Source: Cryptomeria japonica | Taxonomy: Eukaryota > Streptophyta > Pinopsida > Cupressales > Cupressaceae | NCBI RefSeq assembly: GCF_030272615.1 | Contig: NC_081410.1 | Coordinates: 289,291,957 to 289,355,956 of the forward strand | Direction: 5' to 3' | Length of the DNA stretch: 64,000 nucleotides | Shown: positions 23,284 through 34,692 of the stretch, one piece after another | Layout of the letters: each line of letters opens with the position of its first letter | Position numbering within the stretch: position 1 is the stretch's first letter | Position numbers and translations under genes: made by a program | The notes under the pieces: model-generated | Database searches by the model: none | What the model was told of the DNA's origin: nothing | Seen by the model: only the letters and a program-made list of their open reading frames with translations

Positions 23284-24666
23284 CTAATTGAAAACTTTAA
23301 TAGATTCCTCAGCATTCTGAACCAAGAGAATCATCGCCTTGGCCGCTTCCCTCAGGTTGTTGCTTTCCTGTCTTAGCTAGCTATCTTTCATTTTGGTCTC
23401 CATCCCAGTAGTGTTCTGCCTTGTTCTACGCCTTGGAATCTGGTAGGTGGAGCTGGAGGTTGGTATATCTTCAATGATTACTAGATTATTATCCTGGTTT
23501 TTCCTTTCCAAATGATCCACCAAAGCATTCATGTTCTGTGAAGACACTTTAAGGACCTGGAGACTATGGTTCATAAAGATTTTCAGAGCCTTCTCAGTGC
23601 GAGCAACCCGGGTGTTGATGTTGTCTTTATCCTCCTCAAACCATTCTTTCAGAATTTTGATAGCATCCTCCAAGTGTTTCAAATCCCCTTTGATCAGGTA
23701 TTTTTTTAGCCAATCCTCCATCTCGATTTCCTCCTCAGCTTCATTGTTTTCCGTCTCATCATTCTTTTTCTTATAGTTTGTGTCCTTAATCAGCTTATTA
23801 ATCTTGTTTTCCAGATCCCTCTGTGTACTTTGCATGCTAGTTATGTTGTCGACAACCCATTTCTGGAAGTTGAAGGACTCTAGAGTATAGTTACGGGTGG
23901 TATTCAAGATAGTGTTCGCAGAATCCCTACCCCATTCAGTGCCCACAAAGTTAGGATTGTCATCCTCCTTAGAATTCAGAGCAACATTCTTACTATCCGA
24001 GCCCATAGGGTTAGAGTGAGGGTTTTTAGAGTTATCCCCATCATCCTCTTCACCAATATTCTCATCCTTTTTGTACTCCATTTCAGTTTCAATATCCTTC
24101 CCCTTTTCCTCATCCACATCACAGTGCACCTCCGTTTCCTCATGCTCTATTTCAGCTCTCCTTTTTTTGTGGGTAGGGGCATTAGGATGATCCTCATCTG
24201 AATCTGAATCTGAGATATGAGCATTGGTGATCAAGGGGTCATCTTTGGTAGCCCTATCCTTGTCCTTCAAATGTTCATAAATGAGCAATATAAGCCCTTG
24301 ATGGGCTATAGGGTAAGAGTTAGGATTTTTAGCATAGTCAGCAAGACTCTCATTCAAAGAGCATGCTAAATAAAAAGGCAGGGATATTTTAGCCCCATGA
24401 CAGAAGTGGTTCAAAATTGCAAAGTGATAATTATATAGTTTTGTAAATCTATCGTCAATAGTGAGATACTCCATTAAAACCCTTAAAACTTTTTTCCAAA
24501 AGGGCTTTACCTACTGGGGATTGTAGTAGGAGATGTTGTCTTTCTTCACAAGCTTGCCCTTCTCCTCCTCCAATTTTGAGAAATTTTTGAACGCTTCAGC
24601 TGCATACTTCTAGTCTTTATAGAATTTAGTACCCTCCTTCTGCAAACCCGTGGTTTATTTAGACAT
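23284..24666 (-). pseudogene. Unrecognised 460-residue protein relic, acidic and coiled-coil
   Basis: The frame runs 461 codons from ATG at 24666 to TAG at 23284 with no frameshift. It is interrupted only by nonsense codons: three in the first 60 codons and one near codon 430. The longest open part is 24474-23377 (365 residues). It starts with a Lys-rich segment and a compact hydrophobic region containing a YNYHFAILNHF motif. A strongly acidic, charged middle follows (about 24240-24000), then a helical, coiled-coil-like C-terminal half with an RRRTRQ basic patch. No domain is recognised. An intact frame with point stops suggests fairly recent loss. It may be a retrocopy of a host gene or a transposon-borne ORF. 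Confidence 0.6.
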
Positions 24667-25324
24667 GTTGAGAAATTAGATTTTCATTAATTCTTTCAAA
24701 ATATAGCCATATGATACAATTAATTAAACACACCACTCTATGTGATTCTCCATGCAAAAGTTAATACAAAGTTTTAGAACCCTTTGCAAATGATCTTGAA
24801 TTAACTTTTATAGAAATAAGGGAGCAACAATAGTTTTAGACTGATTTGCAACATGTGAAGACTCAACATCAAAATCAATTACCAAGGCACTGAACATTGA
24901 ATATATCATCTTGATTGCCATCAGTATCACAAAATCAACACAAATTTACATGGCCATCACAGGTCAGATCGATAATTTAGCAATTTAACAACTGCTACAT
25001 GTCTCCTATTCAAAAAATAGAATTCAAAATTAAATATTAATTCAAGCAATGAAAAATTAAATATAGATAATAGTAGTGCCCAAAACCTAGAAATCAGAAA
25101 TAGAGAAATGCAGAGATGTTAAAACTTGGGAGAATTTGAGAATACAAATTTACAGGCTGAAGGTTTGCACTATGCATCATAGATTCATAGGCTAGATTAG
25201 AAATAGTGAGTGCTAGTTTTTCATGTTCATAAAACAGAGCTATTTCAAATGATGCTAAATTCCAAATAGAAAAAACATAAAACCTTGAAATTAAGAGTAA
25301 AAGAATAAAATTGTGCAATACATA
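24667..25324. other. AT-rich non-coding sequence
   Basis: I see no supported gene, RNA or repeat here. It separates two minus-strand coding relics and could be the 3' flank of the upstream one (25325-29325) or an intron-like remnant. Confidence 0.4.
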
Positions 25325-28300
25325 CTATGATTCTTGAGATTTATGTGCAAATTTTTGTAGGGTGCTCCACTCTTTGTTTGATGGAAGGTCAATATTCTTT
25401 AAATTATGGAAAGTCAACTGCAACTTCATCAACAATCCATATTTAGAAGAGTGACTTGACATCACTGTTTCACCCAATACCACATTCGGAGTTGTAAATG
25501 GTTTGATGAATTCTAGAAATATTTGGGGAGTTGTGTTCTTAGGAAGCAAGTCTAAATCAAACTTCATTTTTTTCTCCATGATTTTTTTGTAAGCTTCTTT
25601 TCCAATGAATTTATTTTATGGGTCAATGGACTTAGGCAAACCAAGTTTAATCAAAGTAGTTGTCTTTTCTTGTAGCTTCAATAACTTTTTGCCACCTTTA
25701 TCCATAACTTTGATGTTTCCCTTAGTTTCTAGCATTTTTTAAAGATAGATGTTATCTTACTGTGGCATCAATGCGGTTGTTAATTCCCTTGGATGCCAAA
25801 TAGCTATCACTGGTACTGTAGACTACTTTCATAATTCATTTTTCCATATCCTCTTTTGAATAAACATGTATGCTCTTCTCAATGTGCCCTTTAATTTTTA
25901 TATAAATTAATCTTGGACTTTGATTCAATTCAAACCATTCACACAACTTGTCACTCCTCTGCATTATTTGCCCCCAAATATTTTCTTGTATATACTTCAT
26001 TGTATTTTTCATATTATCTTTCAATCTATCCTCCAAAGTTTTAATTTTATCATTTGCATTGTGTAGGCCTTCTTTCATTTGTGCACATTTTTTTTCTTCC
26101 TCTACTTCCTCTTCCAAATGTTTGGCTTTTTCCTTCTCATGATCCAATAGGTCCTATATTTTTTTTATTTTGGCAGTAGCACACTCATAACTTTTGTATA
26201 ATTTTTTAAAACTAGCTCTTTCATCATTAATTTTTTTATTGCTTTTAGCCAGTTTTTCCCTGAGTTCCTTCAATTCTACCTCCATCTTTTCCTGCTTTGT
26301 AATTTCTACAGCAGAGCCCAATTTTTTTATCTTTTTATTTAAATCATTACACTTGTTATGTGATGCTTTCCTCTTTGATTTTTCGTTTGCCAGGTTTGCC
26401 TGTAACTTTTCTATTTGTTTCTCCAATTTATTTTTCTCTCTCCACCTTTAGCAGTGAAGTGTAGACCAGTTCATTAGTCCGTTTTGACATACTAATTTTA
26501 TCCATATTTTGTACTTTGGAAAAATCCATTTGGAGGGTGCTAACTTGAAATTTAGAGGGATCTATCTGACTATGGTGGATTTTTGTCTTTTTTTGGGGAC
26601 ATAACAACCATGAACTCCATCATTTCTTTGTCTGGGTTATATGTTGGAAATACCCTATTCCTTGCAGGTTGTTTCTCTAAAACTTCAATCAGAGCAACCC
26701 TTTGCAATGCTCTCTTTTTTTCTTTATTTGCATTTGTTGTGTATTCAAATTTTTCATAGTAATCACAAAATTGAAAATCTAGGCTTGCTGAAGAAATTGA
26801 ATATTTGAAAGGTGAAATAGCAAAGGTGGAGTTCCACCTATGCTTGTGGTTTTAACTAATGCATTATGAGGAGTACCAACAACCATTTTTGATCCTGTCC
26901 CATTGTCACTTGCATGTGTATTTTTTATAGTCTTTTGAGGGGTCTGTTATGAAGCTACAAATGATAGTTTTGTAGTGATAGTGGCACTTTATATAGGATT
27001 CTAAATAGTATGAGTATCTACTACTAGTGGCCTCTTGAGAGAGTTATTTTGTTGTTGCACTTCTCCAACACCAAGACAACTAGTATCAGTAGTAGTACCC
27101 ATGTCAACCCCACCAATCATAGTGGTACTTGACTGAACACTAATAGGAATACTATCCCCAGATTCCCCACCAATGGCAGTGGCACTTGATTCACCACCAA
27201 TGGGAATACCATGATGTGGTGGTGGTTATGTATTTGAACTTCTAACAAATGAAGGTGGACCTAGAGGGTAATGAGTAGTACCTTTTCATGATGAATTTTA
27301 GAAATCAAGTCCAATGACTGGCTTAACATGAGCTTTTGATTTTGAATCTAATGGAAGTTGTACCTCAAGTGGAAACCAAATGCCTTATCCTCTGGGACCT
27401 AGACCACCACCTTCAAAACCCATTTTTCCACAATGTTTGCCCCTTTTCTATATATTTCTTTCATGAACTCATTGACTCCACCAAATATTGCAAGGACTGT
27501 AATAGTTGTTGGAGTGGCCTCAACCTCATACTCGTTTTCATCATTACTCCTGTCATATGTTGTTGTGGGATGCTCCATATTTCACAATTAGCTAAACTCT
27601 ACATCCTCGTCGATGGTCTCAAATTTTGCACTGGTCTTTGGTTCACCGAGATTCTTCCTTATAGTCCAAAAATCATTTATTTTGGTTTGAGTCCAAAATA
27701 CATTTGTACATTCTTGCAAAATTGTTTTGGGAATAGATTTATTAGATAGATTAGCAGATTTTTAGTAGAAATTGTAGGACCTCCTATTTTGGATGCCCTC
27801 CTTTGTTGTGTGCAATGCCATAATTTGTGATGACAATTCTTTTGTTGAAATGTTATTGTCAGCAGTAATTTTCTCCATCTCTTTTTTTACCTCATCCCAG
27901 GAGTCCATGTTTCTAAGCTTTTCTAGAAATGGTTTACTTTCATGTTGACATAACACTGAAGAATTCCCATTTTTTTTAAGCCTTGTTTGAACTACACCAA
28001 TTGGATCATATCGCCAGAGACCCTCATCACCAAAGCTAAAAACTGTCAAAAATTCATGTACCACCTTGAATGCTTTTATCTCAAATGTGAATCCTCCACA
28101 TGAGAAAGGCAAGGAAAGAAATATGGTCTTCTTTTGCTAACCATGAAAGTGCCTATCTATTCTCTCCAACTGTCGTACATATTCCATTGCAAATACCCTC
28201 TTTGCCACATTTATTGGAAGTCTGTAGGGTTTTACTGCTAATCCGTAAAACCTTAACACAGTGTATTCTTCCATGAAGAACTAGTTAGCCAATTATATTT

Positions 28301-29325
28301 GACTTCCAAGCTAAATGTAATCTCTACAAGACACAAGAAATCAAGGCATTGGAGTGCTTGTAATTTCATTATACATTGGTGCTAAAAGAAGTCTACAAAA
28401 TGGTTGTAGTTCTTTATGTTATCATACATCCTTAACTTAGGTGTCCATTCATATATTGGACACTCTATTCTATTCTGAGTCTTCTCATCAATCTTATAGT
28501 TCATAATGTGAAGATTGTTGGTCTTGAATATTGCATGATAGTTAGATAGAATAAGATAGTACAAGTAGGATGAGAACCTAAATGTCTTATAGGAACCTTT
28601 TTTATCATTAGTAATTGTTTTTGCATGGATTGAACAATGTTCTCAACAAAATTATATCTTACTAGTTGACATACAAAATGGGTATTAAAAATCATTTCAA
28701 GAAGGCTAGCACCCACTTCCCTATCATTTTCCAATGCTAGGAAAAATGTCAGCAAAGAAATAGTATCCCGAACCCATGGAACAAAAATTTTATGATCATA
28801 AGGAGGCTTATGATTGCGATCCAACTGAGTAACACACATTATTAGAGCTCTAATAAATGAATCTCTATGACTTGGATCGAGACTCTCATAATTATCTGTG
28901 AGCTTTCCTAGGTCAATGTGGACATTTGAGTTTTGTGCTTCAAACCCTAGGTTCAACAAAGGAGCAAATTCTCCCTTGTTTATGGATAGAATTTCCTCTT
29001 TTGTATTTTTATTGATAATTTATTTTTTATCTTCATCATAATTTTTGGCTCAGACCATGACAAATTCAAGGTAAGGGAATACTTCAGGTAACACCATGCT
29101 TACCAATCCAGCATCCCACGATGCAATTTTATTTGTTCTTTGTTTTAACATTGTGTTGAAAATAGTAAATTTTGCCTTTCTTGGATCTACTACCTTATTA
29201 GACAATGCATATCTAATTTCTATGATACTCTTTTCACTATGGATAGCAGGGTCATAATAATCATGGTATTCATCAGTGAAACCTAGTGTTTTAACGAGTT
29301 CGGTTAGGTATATTATTTTATTCAC
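25325..29325 (-). pseudogene. Large unrecognised coding relic with long coiled coil
   Basis: A run of minus-strand coding fragments in consistent order. The segments 29325-29050 and 28959-28501 share one frame. Then come 28564-28382, 28112-27762, a proline/serine-rich stretch at about 27300-26900, a long Lys/Glu-rich coiled coil (26426-26154, then 26147-25836), and a C-terminal piece at 25579-25325. Frameshifts and stops separate the parts. If contiguous, the protein would be roughly 1,200-1,300 residues. The N-terminal part is globular and helical, with no catalytic motif that I recognise. The layout (globular N-terminus, variable middle, coiled-coil end) is broadly like ORF-X of elements A and E, but I cannot show homology by eye. 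Boundaries are approximate. Confidence 0.45.
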
Positions 29326-29563
29326 TTTGGCTTCCTATTGAAGTACTGCTTCCAGGTTTCCCCATCATTGTTACTATTGATAATTCAAAATAATGCTAGA
29401 TACAAGCCTAAAAATGCTAACCCTCAAATTGAACCATGAGATTCATAAAAATTAAAAAATACGGGCTATAGGTGTTCTAGATTTTACCCAAAATTTCTAT
29501 TTCACTAGATTGGTGCAGACAGACTGTTGCATTACTCAATCTAGTAGTCATTAATTAATCTGA
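29326..29563. other. Short non-coding flank left of element C
   Basis: AT-rich spacer with nothing recognisable. The five bases before element C are TCTGA; no matching duplication was found at its right end. Confidence 0.4.
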
Positions 29564-30449
29564 TGTAGGAGCATCGATCTAGTTCTTACTGGATGGGCAG
29601 TTTTTAGTGGAATTGCTTGAGAGCGTGGCATTTCTTCATGTTTGAGTTTTTAGCATTGTGGTTTTGGGTTTATTCCCTTGTATTCATGGTCATTGTTGCA
29701 TTCGAGTTTCATAGCTTTTGGCTTTGTTTCCGGTAAGATGTGGATTTCAGTATTCTCCTAGTTGGTGTATTCTTACCAGTTAGCCTGGTTGTATGTTAAG
29801 TGAGGATGATTTCAGGTTGTGGTTGATCTTTGTGACTTGCGGATCATTTGAAGTGTTGCTTTGGGCCTTGGCTAGTATTCTCGGAGGTCTGTGCATCATT
29901 TTGTGTTTTAGAGATTGTTCTTAAGTGATTGAGCTGACATGTTACCGCTGTATGTTTCCTGAACCGGTTGATCTTTTAGGTTGACTTGATTAAGTTGTAA
30001 TTATTTGTGGGCAATATATATATGGAAGCTTGTGAATCATTTGAAGATATCAAAGGAGTTAGAAGATTGAAGACAGAACATTGAGATTGAGCAAAGATGT
30101 AGATCTGGTAGGACTGGGGCGGGAAGGCTGAGGTCTGGATTAGGATAGAACTAGTAGACTATTATCGGAGGCCAATGTGTTATGAGGATGATCTATGGAT
30201 CTTGTAACTACATTGCAAGCATTATTTGTATCCTGGACTGCGATCTAGAATGTGGCATGTATAATTTTCCAGAATGTAATAAGATTCATTCACATTGTTT
30301 ACCGGTTATGTCTTCTATGTTGTCACCAGTTGTTCTGCCTATTATTTTTGGCACTTTGTTACTAGTTACAGGTATTCTTTGCATGGTTTATGTGTTTAGC
30401 TACAAGGTTGGGCTATCCTTCATTGGGTCTCCTTGCCTTGACTGCGTCA
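29564..30449 (+). repeat. 5' LTR of element C
   Basis: 886 bp starting TGTAGGAGCA and ending CA two bases before the primer site. It contains several ACCGGTT/AACCGGT cores and a TATATATATGGAAGC TATA-like stretch at about 30016. It aligns with 30814-31699 over its whole length with many substitutions, so the copy is old. Confidence 0.75.
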
Positions 30450-30451
30450 AA

Positions 30452-30466
30452 TGGTATCAGAGCTAG
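30452..30466 (+). other. Primer binding site of element C (initiator tRNA-Met type)
   Basis: TGGTATCAGAGCTAG; the first 12 bases are the standard initiator tRNA-Met primer site of plant copia elements. Confidence 0.85.
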
Positions 30467-30813
30467 TTCGTGAACCTGTTGTTGGGCAGAGTGATGTTTG
30501 TGCACCGGTTGGTTGGAGAGAAGATTGAGGCAACTTGTGGACTTGTTCAAATCACCGAGTGTGAGGCAAAGAAAGGTTTGTAGGTAGAAAGCTGATCCTA
30601 GAGCTTGAGCTTGAGGTAGTTAGTGGATGGAGACTTGAACAGGTCACTGATTGAGGTTGGCTACAGTTTGTACTGGTAGATCATTGTGGAGAGGCAATCA
30701 GAAGTTGTAGTTAGATCGTTGAATCCCCTAGGGAAGTTGCAAGTACCTACGGACCAATCGCTGAACCAAAGCAATTGATGGGACTCACTTTTCAATTAAC
30801 CTCGAGAGTCATA
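30467..30813 (+). other. Interior of element C, non-coding
   Basis: About 350 bp without a useful frame. No clear polypurine tract precedes the second LTR; the last bases read CCTCGAGAGTCATA. Confidence 0.5.
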
Positions 30814-31699
30814 TGTTGGAGCACCAGTCTAGTTCTTACCGGTTGGGAAGTTTTCAATGGAATTGCTTGAGAGTGTGGCATTTCTTCATGTTTAAGTTTT
30901 TATCATTGTAGTTTTGGGTTTATTCCCTTGTGTTCATGGTCATTATTGTATTCAAGTTTCATAGGTTTTGGCTTTGTTTCCGGTAAGGTGGATTCTGGTA
31001 TTGCCTTGGTTGGTGTATTCTTATCGATTAGCTTGGTTGTATATTGAGAGAGGATGATTTCGAGTTGTGGTTGATCATTGTGACTTGCAGATCATTTGAG
31101 GTGTTGCTTTGGGCCTTATTTGGTATTCTCAGAGGTCTATGCATCATTTTGTGTTTTGGAGATTTTTCTTAAGTGATTGAGCCGACATGTTACCGTTGCA
31201 CGTTTCCTGAACCGGTTGGTCTTTTGGGCTGACTTGATTAAGTTGTAATTATTTGTGGGAAGTATATATATGGAATCTTGTGAATCATTTGAAGACATCA
31301 AAGGAGTTAGAAGATTTATAAAAGAGCATTGAGATTGAGTGAAGATGTAGAACCGATAGGATTCTGATCTGGTAGGACTGAGGCCAGAAGGCTAAGGTCC
31401 GGATTAGGATAGAACTGGTAGACTGCTATCAATGGTTGATGTGTTATGAGCATGATCTGTGAATCTTGTAAATGCATTGTAAGCATTGTTTGTATCCTGG
31501 ACTTTGATCCCGCATGTGGCATGTATAATTTTCCAGAATGTAATAAGATTCATTCACATTGTTTACCGATTATGTCTTATGTGTTGTCACTAGTTGTTCT
31601 TCCTGTTGTTTCTAGCACTTTGTTACCGATTACTGGTATGCTTTGTATGGTTTATGTGTTTAGTTGCAAGGTTGGGCTATCCTTCATTGGATCTCCCTG
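30814..31699 (+). repeat. 3' LTR of element C
   Basis: Begins TGTTGGAGCACC, aligned with TGTAGGAGCATC of the left copy. The expected 886-bp length would end it at 31699; the last few bases no longer match the left copy. Confidence 0.7.
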
Positions 31700-31893
31700 G
31701 ATTTATTGTTTTGTCCATGAAATGAAATACGATTATGAGTCATTTATTTTGAAAACAATGAAAATTTCAAAAGTAATACCTAAAGGGCAAAATTTCTAGA
31801 ATCTTGTTGTAATTTTATAAATTATTATTAATACTTATTCACTGTCTAAGGACAAAACATTCAGTGCTTCAGTCTAAATTCTGAGGACAGTGG

Positions 31894-32690
31894 ACATGTC
31901 ACCAAACTTGAGTGACAAGTCACTTTTACAGGCTATTTTTGAAGTCTTTTTAATCCTTTTCAACTTCCACCCAAAATAGAGCTTAATTATAGTTAATTAA
32001 ATGTAAAACGTTCAATTTCGAGTCAAGTTCTCAAAAATGTGTTTACTTCCCACATTCGGGCTGAAATCCACCCTAAGTCATTGATCTGTGTGCATCCAAT
32101 GGACGATGGTATCTGTTGTCAGTTGTCATGGGTCCTAGGAATTTTGTCATTTTTAGGCCATGTCACCAGACTCGAGTCACTTTTCAGGAATGGTTTTGAA
32201 GATTTTTTAATCCTTTTCAACTTTTGCCTAAAATAGAGCTTAGTAAAGTTAATTAAGTATACAATTACAAATTTAGAATTTAACTATACTTAATTAAATG
32301 TTTATCATTTATGGAAGTCTTCCATTAGAAGTTTGCAAAAAAAATTAGCATTCCCACATTTGGCCCGAAATACACCTCACGTCATTGAACTGTGCTCATC
32401 CAAGAGATGGCAATATCCTTTGTCATTTGTCATGGGTCCCATTATACATAGGATTTCTGCCACCCAAATGCCACGTCACCTAACACTTCATCTTTCCATG
32501 GGCCATAACCTTTCTTTCCTATCGATGTTCAATGACACGAGTTTCTAGCGAAAGTTTGCAAAAAAATTTAGAGATCCCACATTTGGCCCAAAATACACCT
32601 CAAGCCGTTGATTCGTGCTCATCCAATGGATGACAATATCCATTGTCAGTTGTCATCCATCCCATTATCAATAGGATTTGCATATGAATT
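31894..32690. repeat. Degenerate repeat field
   Basis: Two block types alternate. Block 1 (starting CATGTCACCA) occurs at about 31894-32003 and 32160-32252. Block 2 (CCCACATT-GG... ending TTGTCATGGGTCC) occurs at about 32048-32132, 32352-32440 and 32576-32663. A third type (GATTTCTGCCACCCAAA...) follows block 2 at about 32452-32545 and recurs at 33966-34063. No coding frame is supported. The origin is unknown. Confidence 0.6.
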
Positions 32691-32749
32691 AAATATATAA
32701 ATTTTTAAAGAATTAAATATATAATTTAAATATGTAATTTCAAAACTTG

Positions 32750-33640
32750 CATGATATTTCATTTTTTTATCAATAATTTTTGTATTGTATTACTTGGAAA
32801 TAAAATATTACAAATATGCAAGTATAGGTGGTATAGTAAAACCACCAGAGTTCTACCACTGTAAAAAATACCCCCAAGGGCCAAAACCACCATTCCCAAC
32901 AAAAAATAAAACCCTACTACATGCAAAAAACCCAGAATTCCAATTCAACGTACCAAAATTTGTAGCAGACATCCCCTCATACATATAAAGTTGGGGAGAA
33001 AATGAACATGGAACAAAAAGATACAAACAGACAATACCAAACACAACCGGCCATAGCCAGATTAACCCAAAAATGCCCTATACTCTAGTCATCATAGAAT
33101 TCTGAGAGTCACTTCATTGCTTGGGTAGTCTTGGGTCTCGACTGCAATTCTTGACCCACCTCTGCATGTGACACTTCATGAAGGACCGTTAAAACCTCAT
33201 CATCAACCTTGCAAACATTTTGAAGGCCTTCCACTCATGCCAAGCAAGAGCTCTACATATTTCCTTCAAATCACCATCATCCCATCGAATGAGTGGTAGC
33301 AGCACCACTAGACCAGCCACCCCTTCCTTAAGAACAATGCCCACCTTTGGGACCACATGAGCACACACACTATCTAGATTTAACAGGTAGTACCCATCAA
33401 TTACAACTCTTGGGGCATTTTTTACCTTATCCACCTCATCCTCAAATTGGAAACCTCAAGCAAAAATCAATGAATATGCCTCCATGTTTGTCCTGTAGCG
33501 ATGACCTACATGGACAATTTCCTCTCCCAACAGTATTTTCACACTCTCGTACATCCGCTCATCCTTAAACAAGAACAAACATTTTAGCCTCATGTCCGTA
33601 AATCATCCTAGAAATGGGACTAATTTCTTATCACTATGGA
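32750..33640 (-). pseudogene. Unrecognised minus-strand coding fragment with 3'-UTR-like tail
   Basis: The open part is 33434-33189 (81 codons), continuing upstream in the same direction to about 33600 with a stop, and downstream past a stop to about 33100. A T/G-rich tail follows to about 32750. The peptide is basic and aliphatic with Trp-rich helical segments. It is not recognised. It lies between two copies of the flanking repeat block (32452-32545 and 33966-34063), so it may be an insertion into that repeat. It has the same orientation and tail style as the relics at 23284 and 43680. Confidence 0.35.
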
Positions 33641-33924
33641 AAGAGAAATTGGCTTCCATGTTGCTTAAGAAACCCAAGACAATGTTGTAAGTGCAGACAG
33701 TATGATACCAAAGCTTCCAATCCACCCAAGATTTAAACACCTTTCACTCAATTCTTATTTCTAACATCCAACAGTGGCAGTCATTAGCATTAACCACAAA
33801 CTTTGTTAGCATTCCTCTGCATGTACTAGTTCAACCACATAATTCATCCGCACAAGCCGGAATTAAAGCAGCATAAAGGCTAAATGCTAACCATTCAGTT
33901 TTAGTGATGTGTGTACCAGAAGGC

Positions 33925-34063
33925 AATGTCACTGCATATCCGTTGTCAATTCCTGTGGGTCTCATTATACATAAGATTTCTGCCACCCAAACACCGCATC
34001 ACCTAACACTTCATTGGCCCATGGGTCATAGCCTTTATTTCATGTTGGTATTCAATGACACAT
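33925..34063. repeat. Outlying copy of the 31.9-32.7 kb repeat
   Basis: Carries the end of block 2 followed by the third block type (GATTTCTGCCACCCAAA...). It is separated from the main field by the coding relic. Confidence 0.6.
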
Positions 34064-34687
34064 ATTTTTGGTGTTCAATGTACATGTACCTAGTTAGTTG
34101 GAATTTATTTTATATATTAAAATTATGCAAAAAAAATTACAAGTTGGACTTTTAATTCACTTGTTTTTCATGAGATAAACATCTTTTTTTTTAATATTTA
34201 TAATCAATGATATCAATGTACAAATAATTAATGGAATGAATTGGAATTTTTTTTTATATATTAAATACAGAGGAAGAAACATTACATAAAAAAGATCACA
34301 GTATTAAGTTTATTTCCGTTGTTTAACAAAATATTGAGATAACGTAGCTCATAGACAAAAAAAATGTAGCTCATAGACATTGCGATCCTTATTGGATGCT
34401 ATCACTTGCAACCAATCCCTAACATTATGTTTTTTCAAATACTTCTTTGTCAAGCACTTCAAATATCTTTTAGATAAGGTCATCTTAGAAATGATACTGA
34501 GTTTGTTCTTTAACTTTAGAGAGGAAATTAGAATAGACCTACTATTTTTTTATGGTGAAAATTAAATCTTATATCCACACAAATTAATAACTATTTAAGA
34601 TATTTAAAAATATAATGATTATGCTAAGTATCTTGACATGGCATGATGACAGTAACAAATAATAAAATGAAACATATAACATTTTTA
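34064..34687. other. AT-rich non-coding flank left of element D
   Basis: No supported gene or structured repeat. It ends at the target duplication of element D. Confidence 0.45.
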
Positions 34688-34692
34688 TATCC
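34688..34692. repeat. Target site duplication of element D (left)
   Basis: TATCC, repeated exactly at 43413-43417. Confidence 0.9.

Larger units (their letters stand above)
29564..31699 (+). mobile_element. Element C: two large LTRs around a 364-bp interior, no genes
   Basis: Two direct repeats of about 886 bp (29564-30449 and 30814-31699) flank an interior that begins two bases later with a primer site matching initiator tRNA-Met. The interior has no coding frame. It therefore keeps the signals needed in cis but none of the proteins, and could move only with enzymes from another copia-type element. It is longer than a classic TRIM because the LTRs are large. The right boundary is uncertain: similarity fades at about 31695, and no target duplication pairs with TCTGA on the left. 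Confidence 0.75.

Noticed and set aside
33946-34063. Possible CRISPR-like spaced repeats in the 32-34 kb field
   Set aside because: Units are long, diverged and irregularly spaced in a plant nuclear context.
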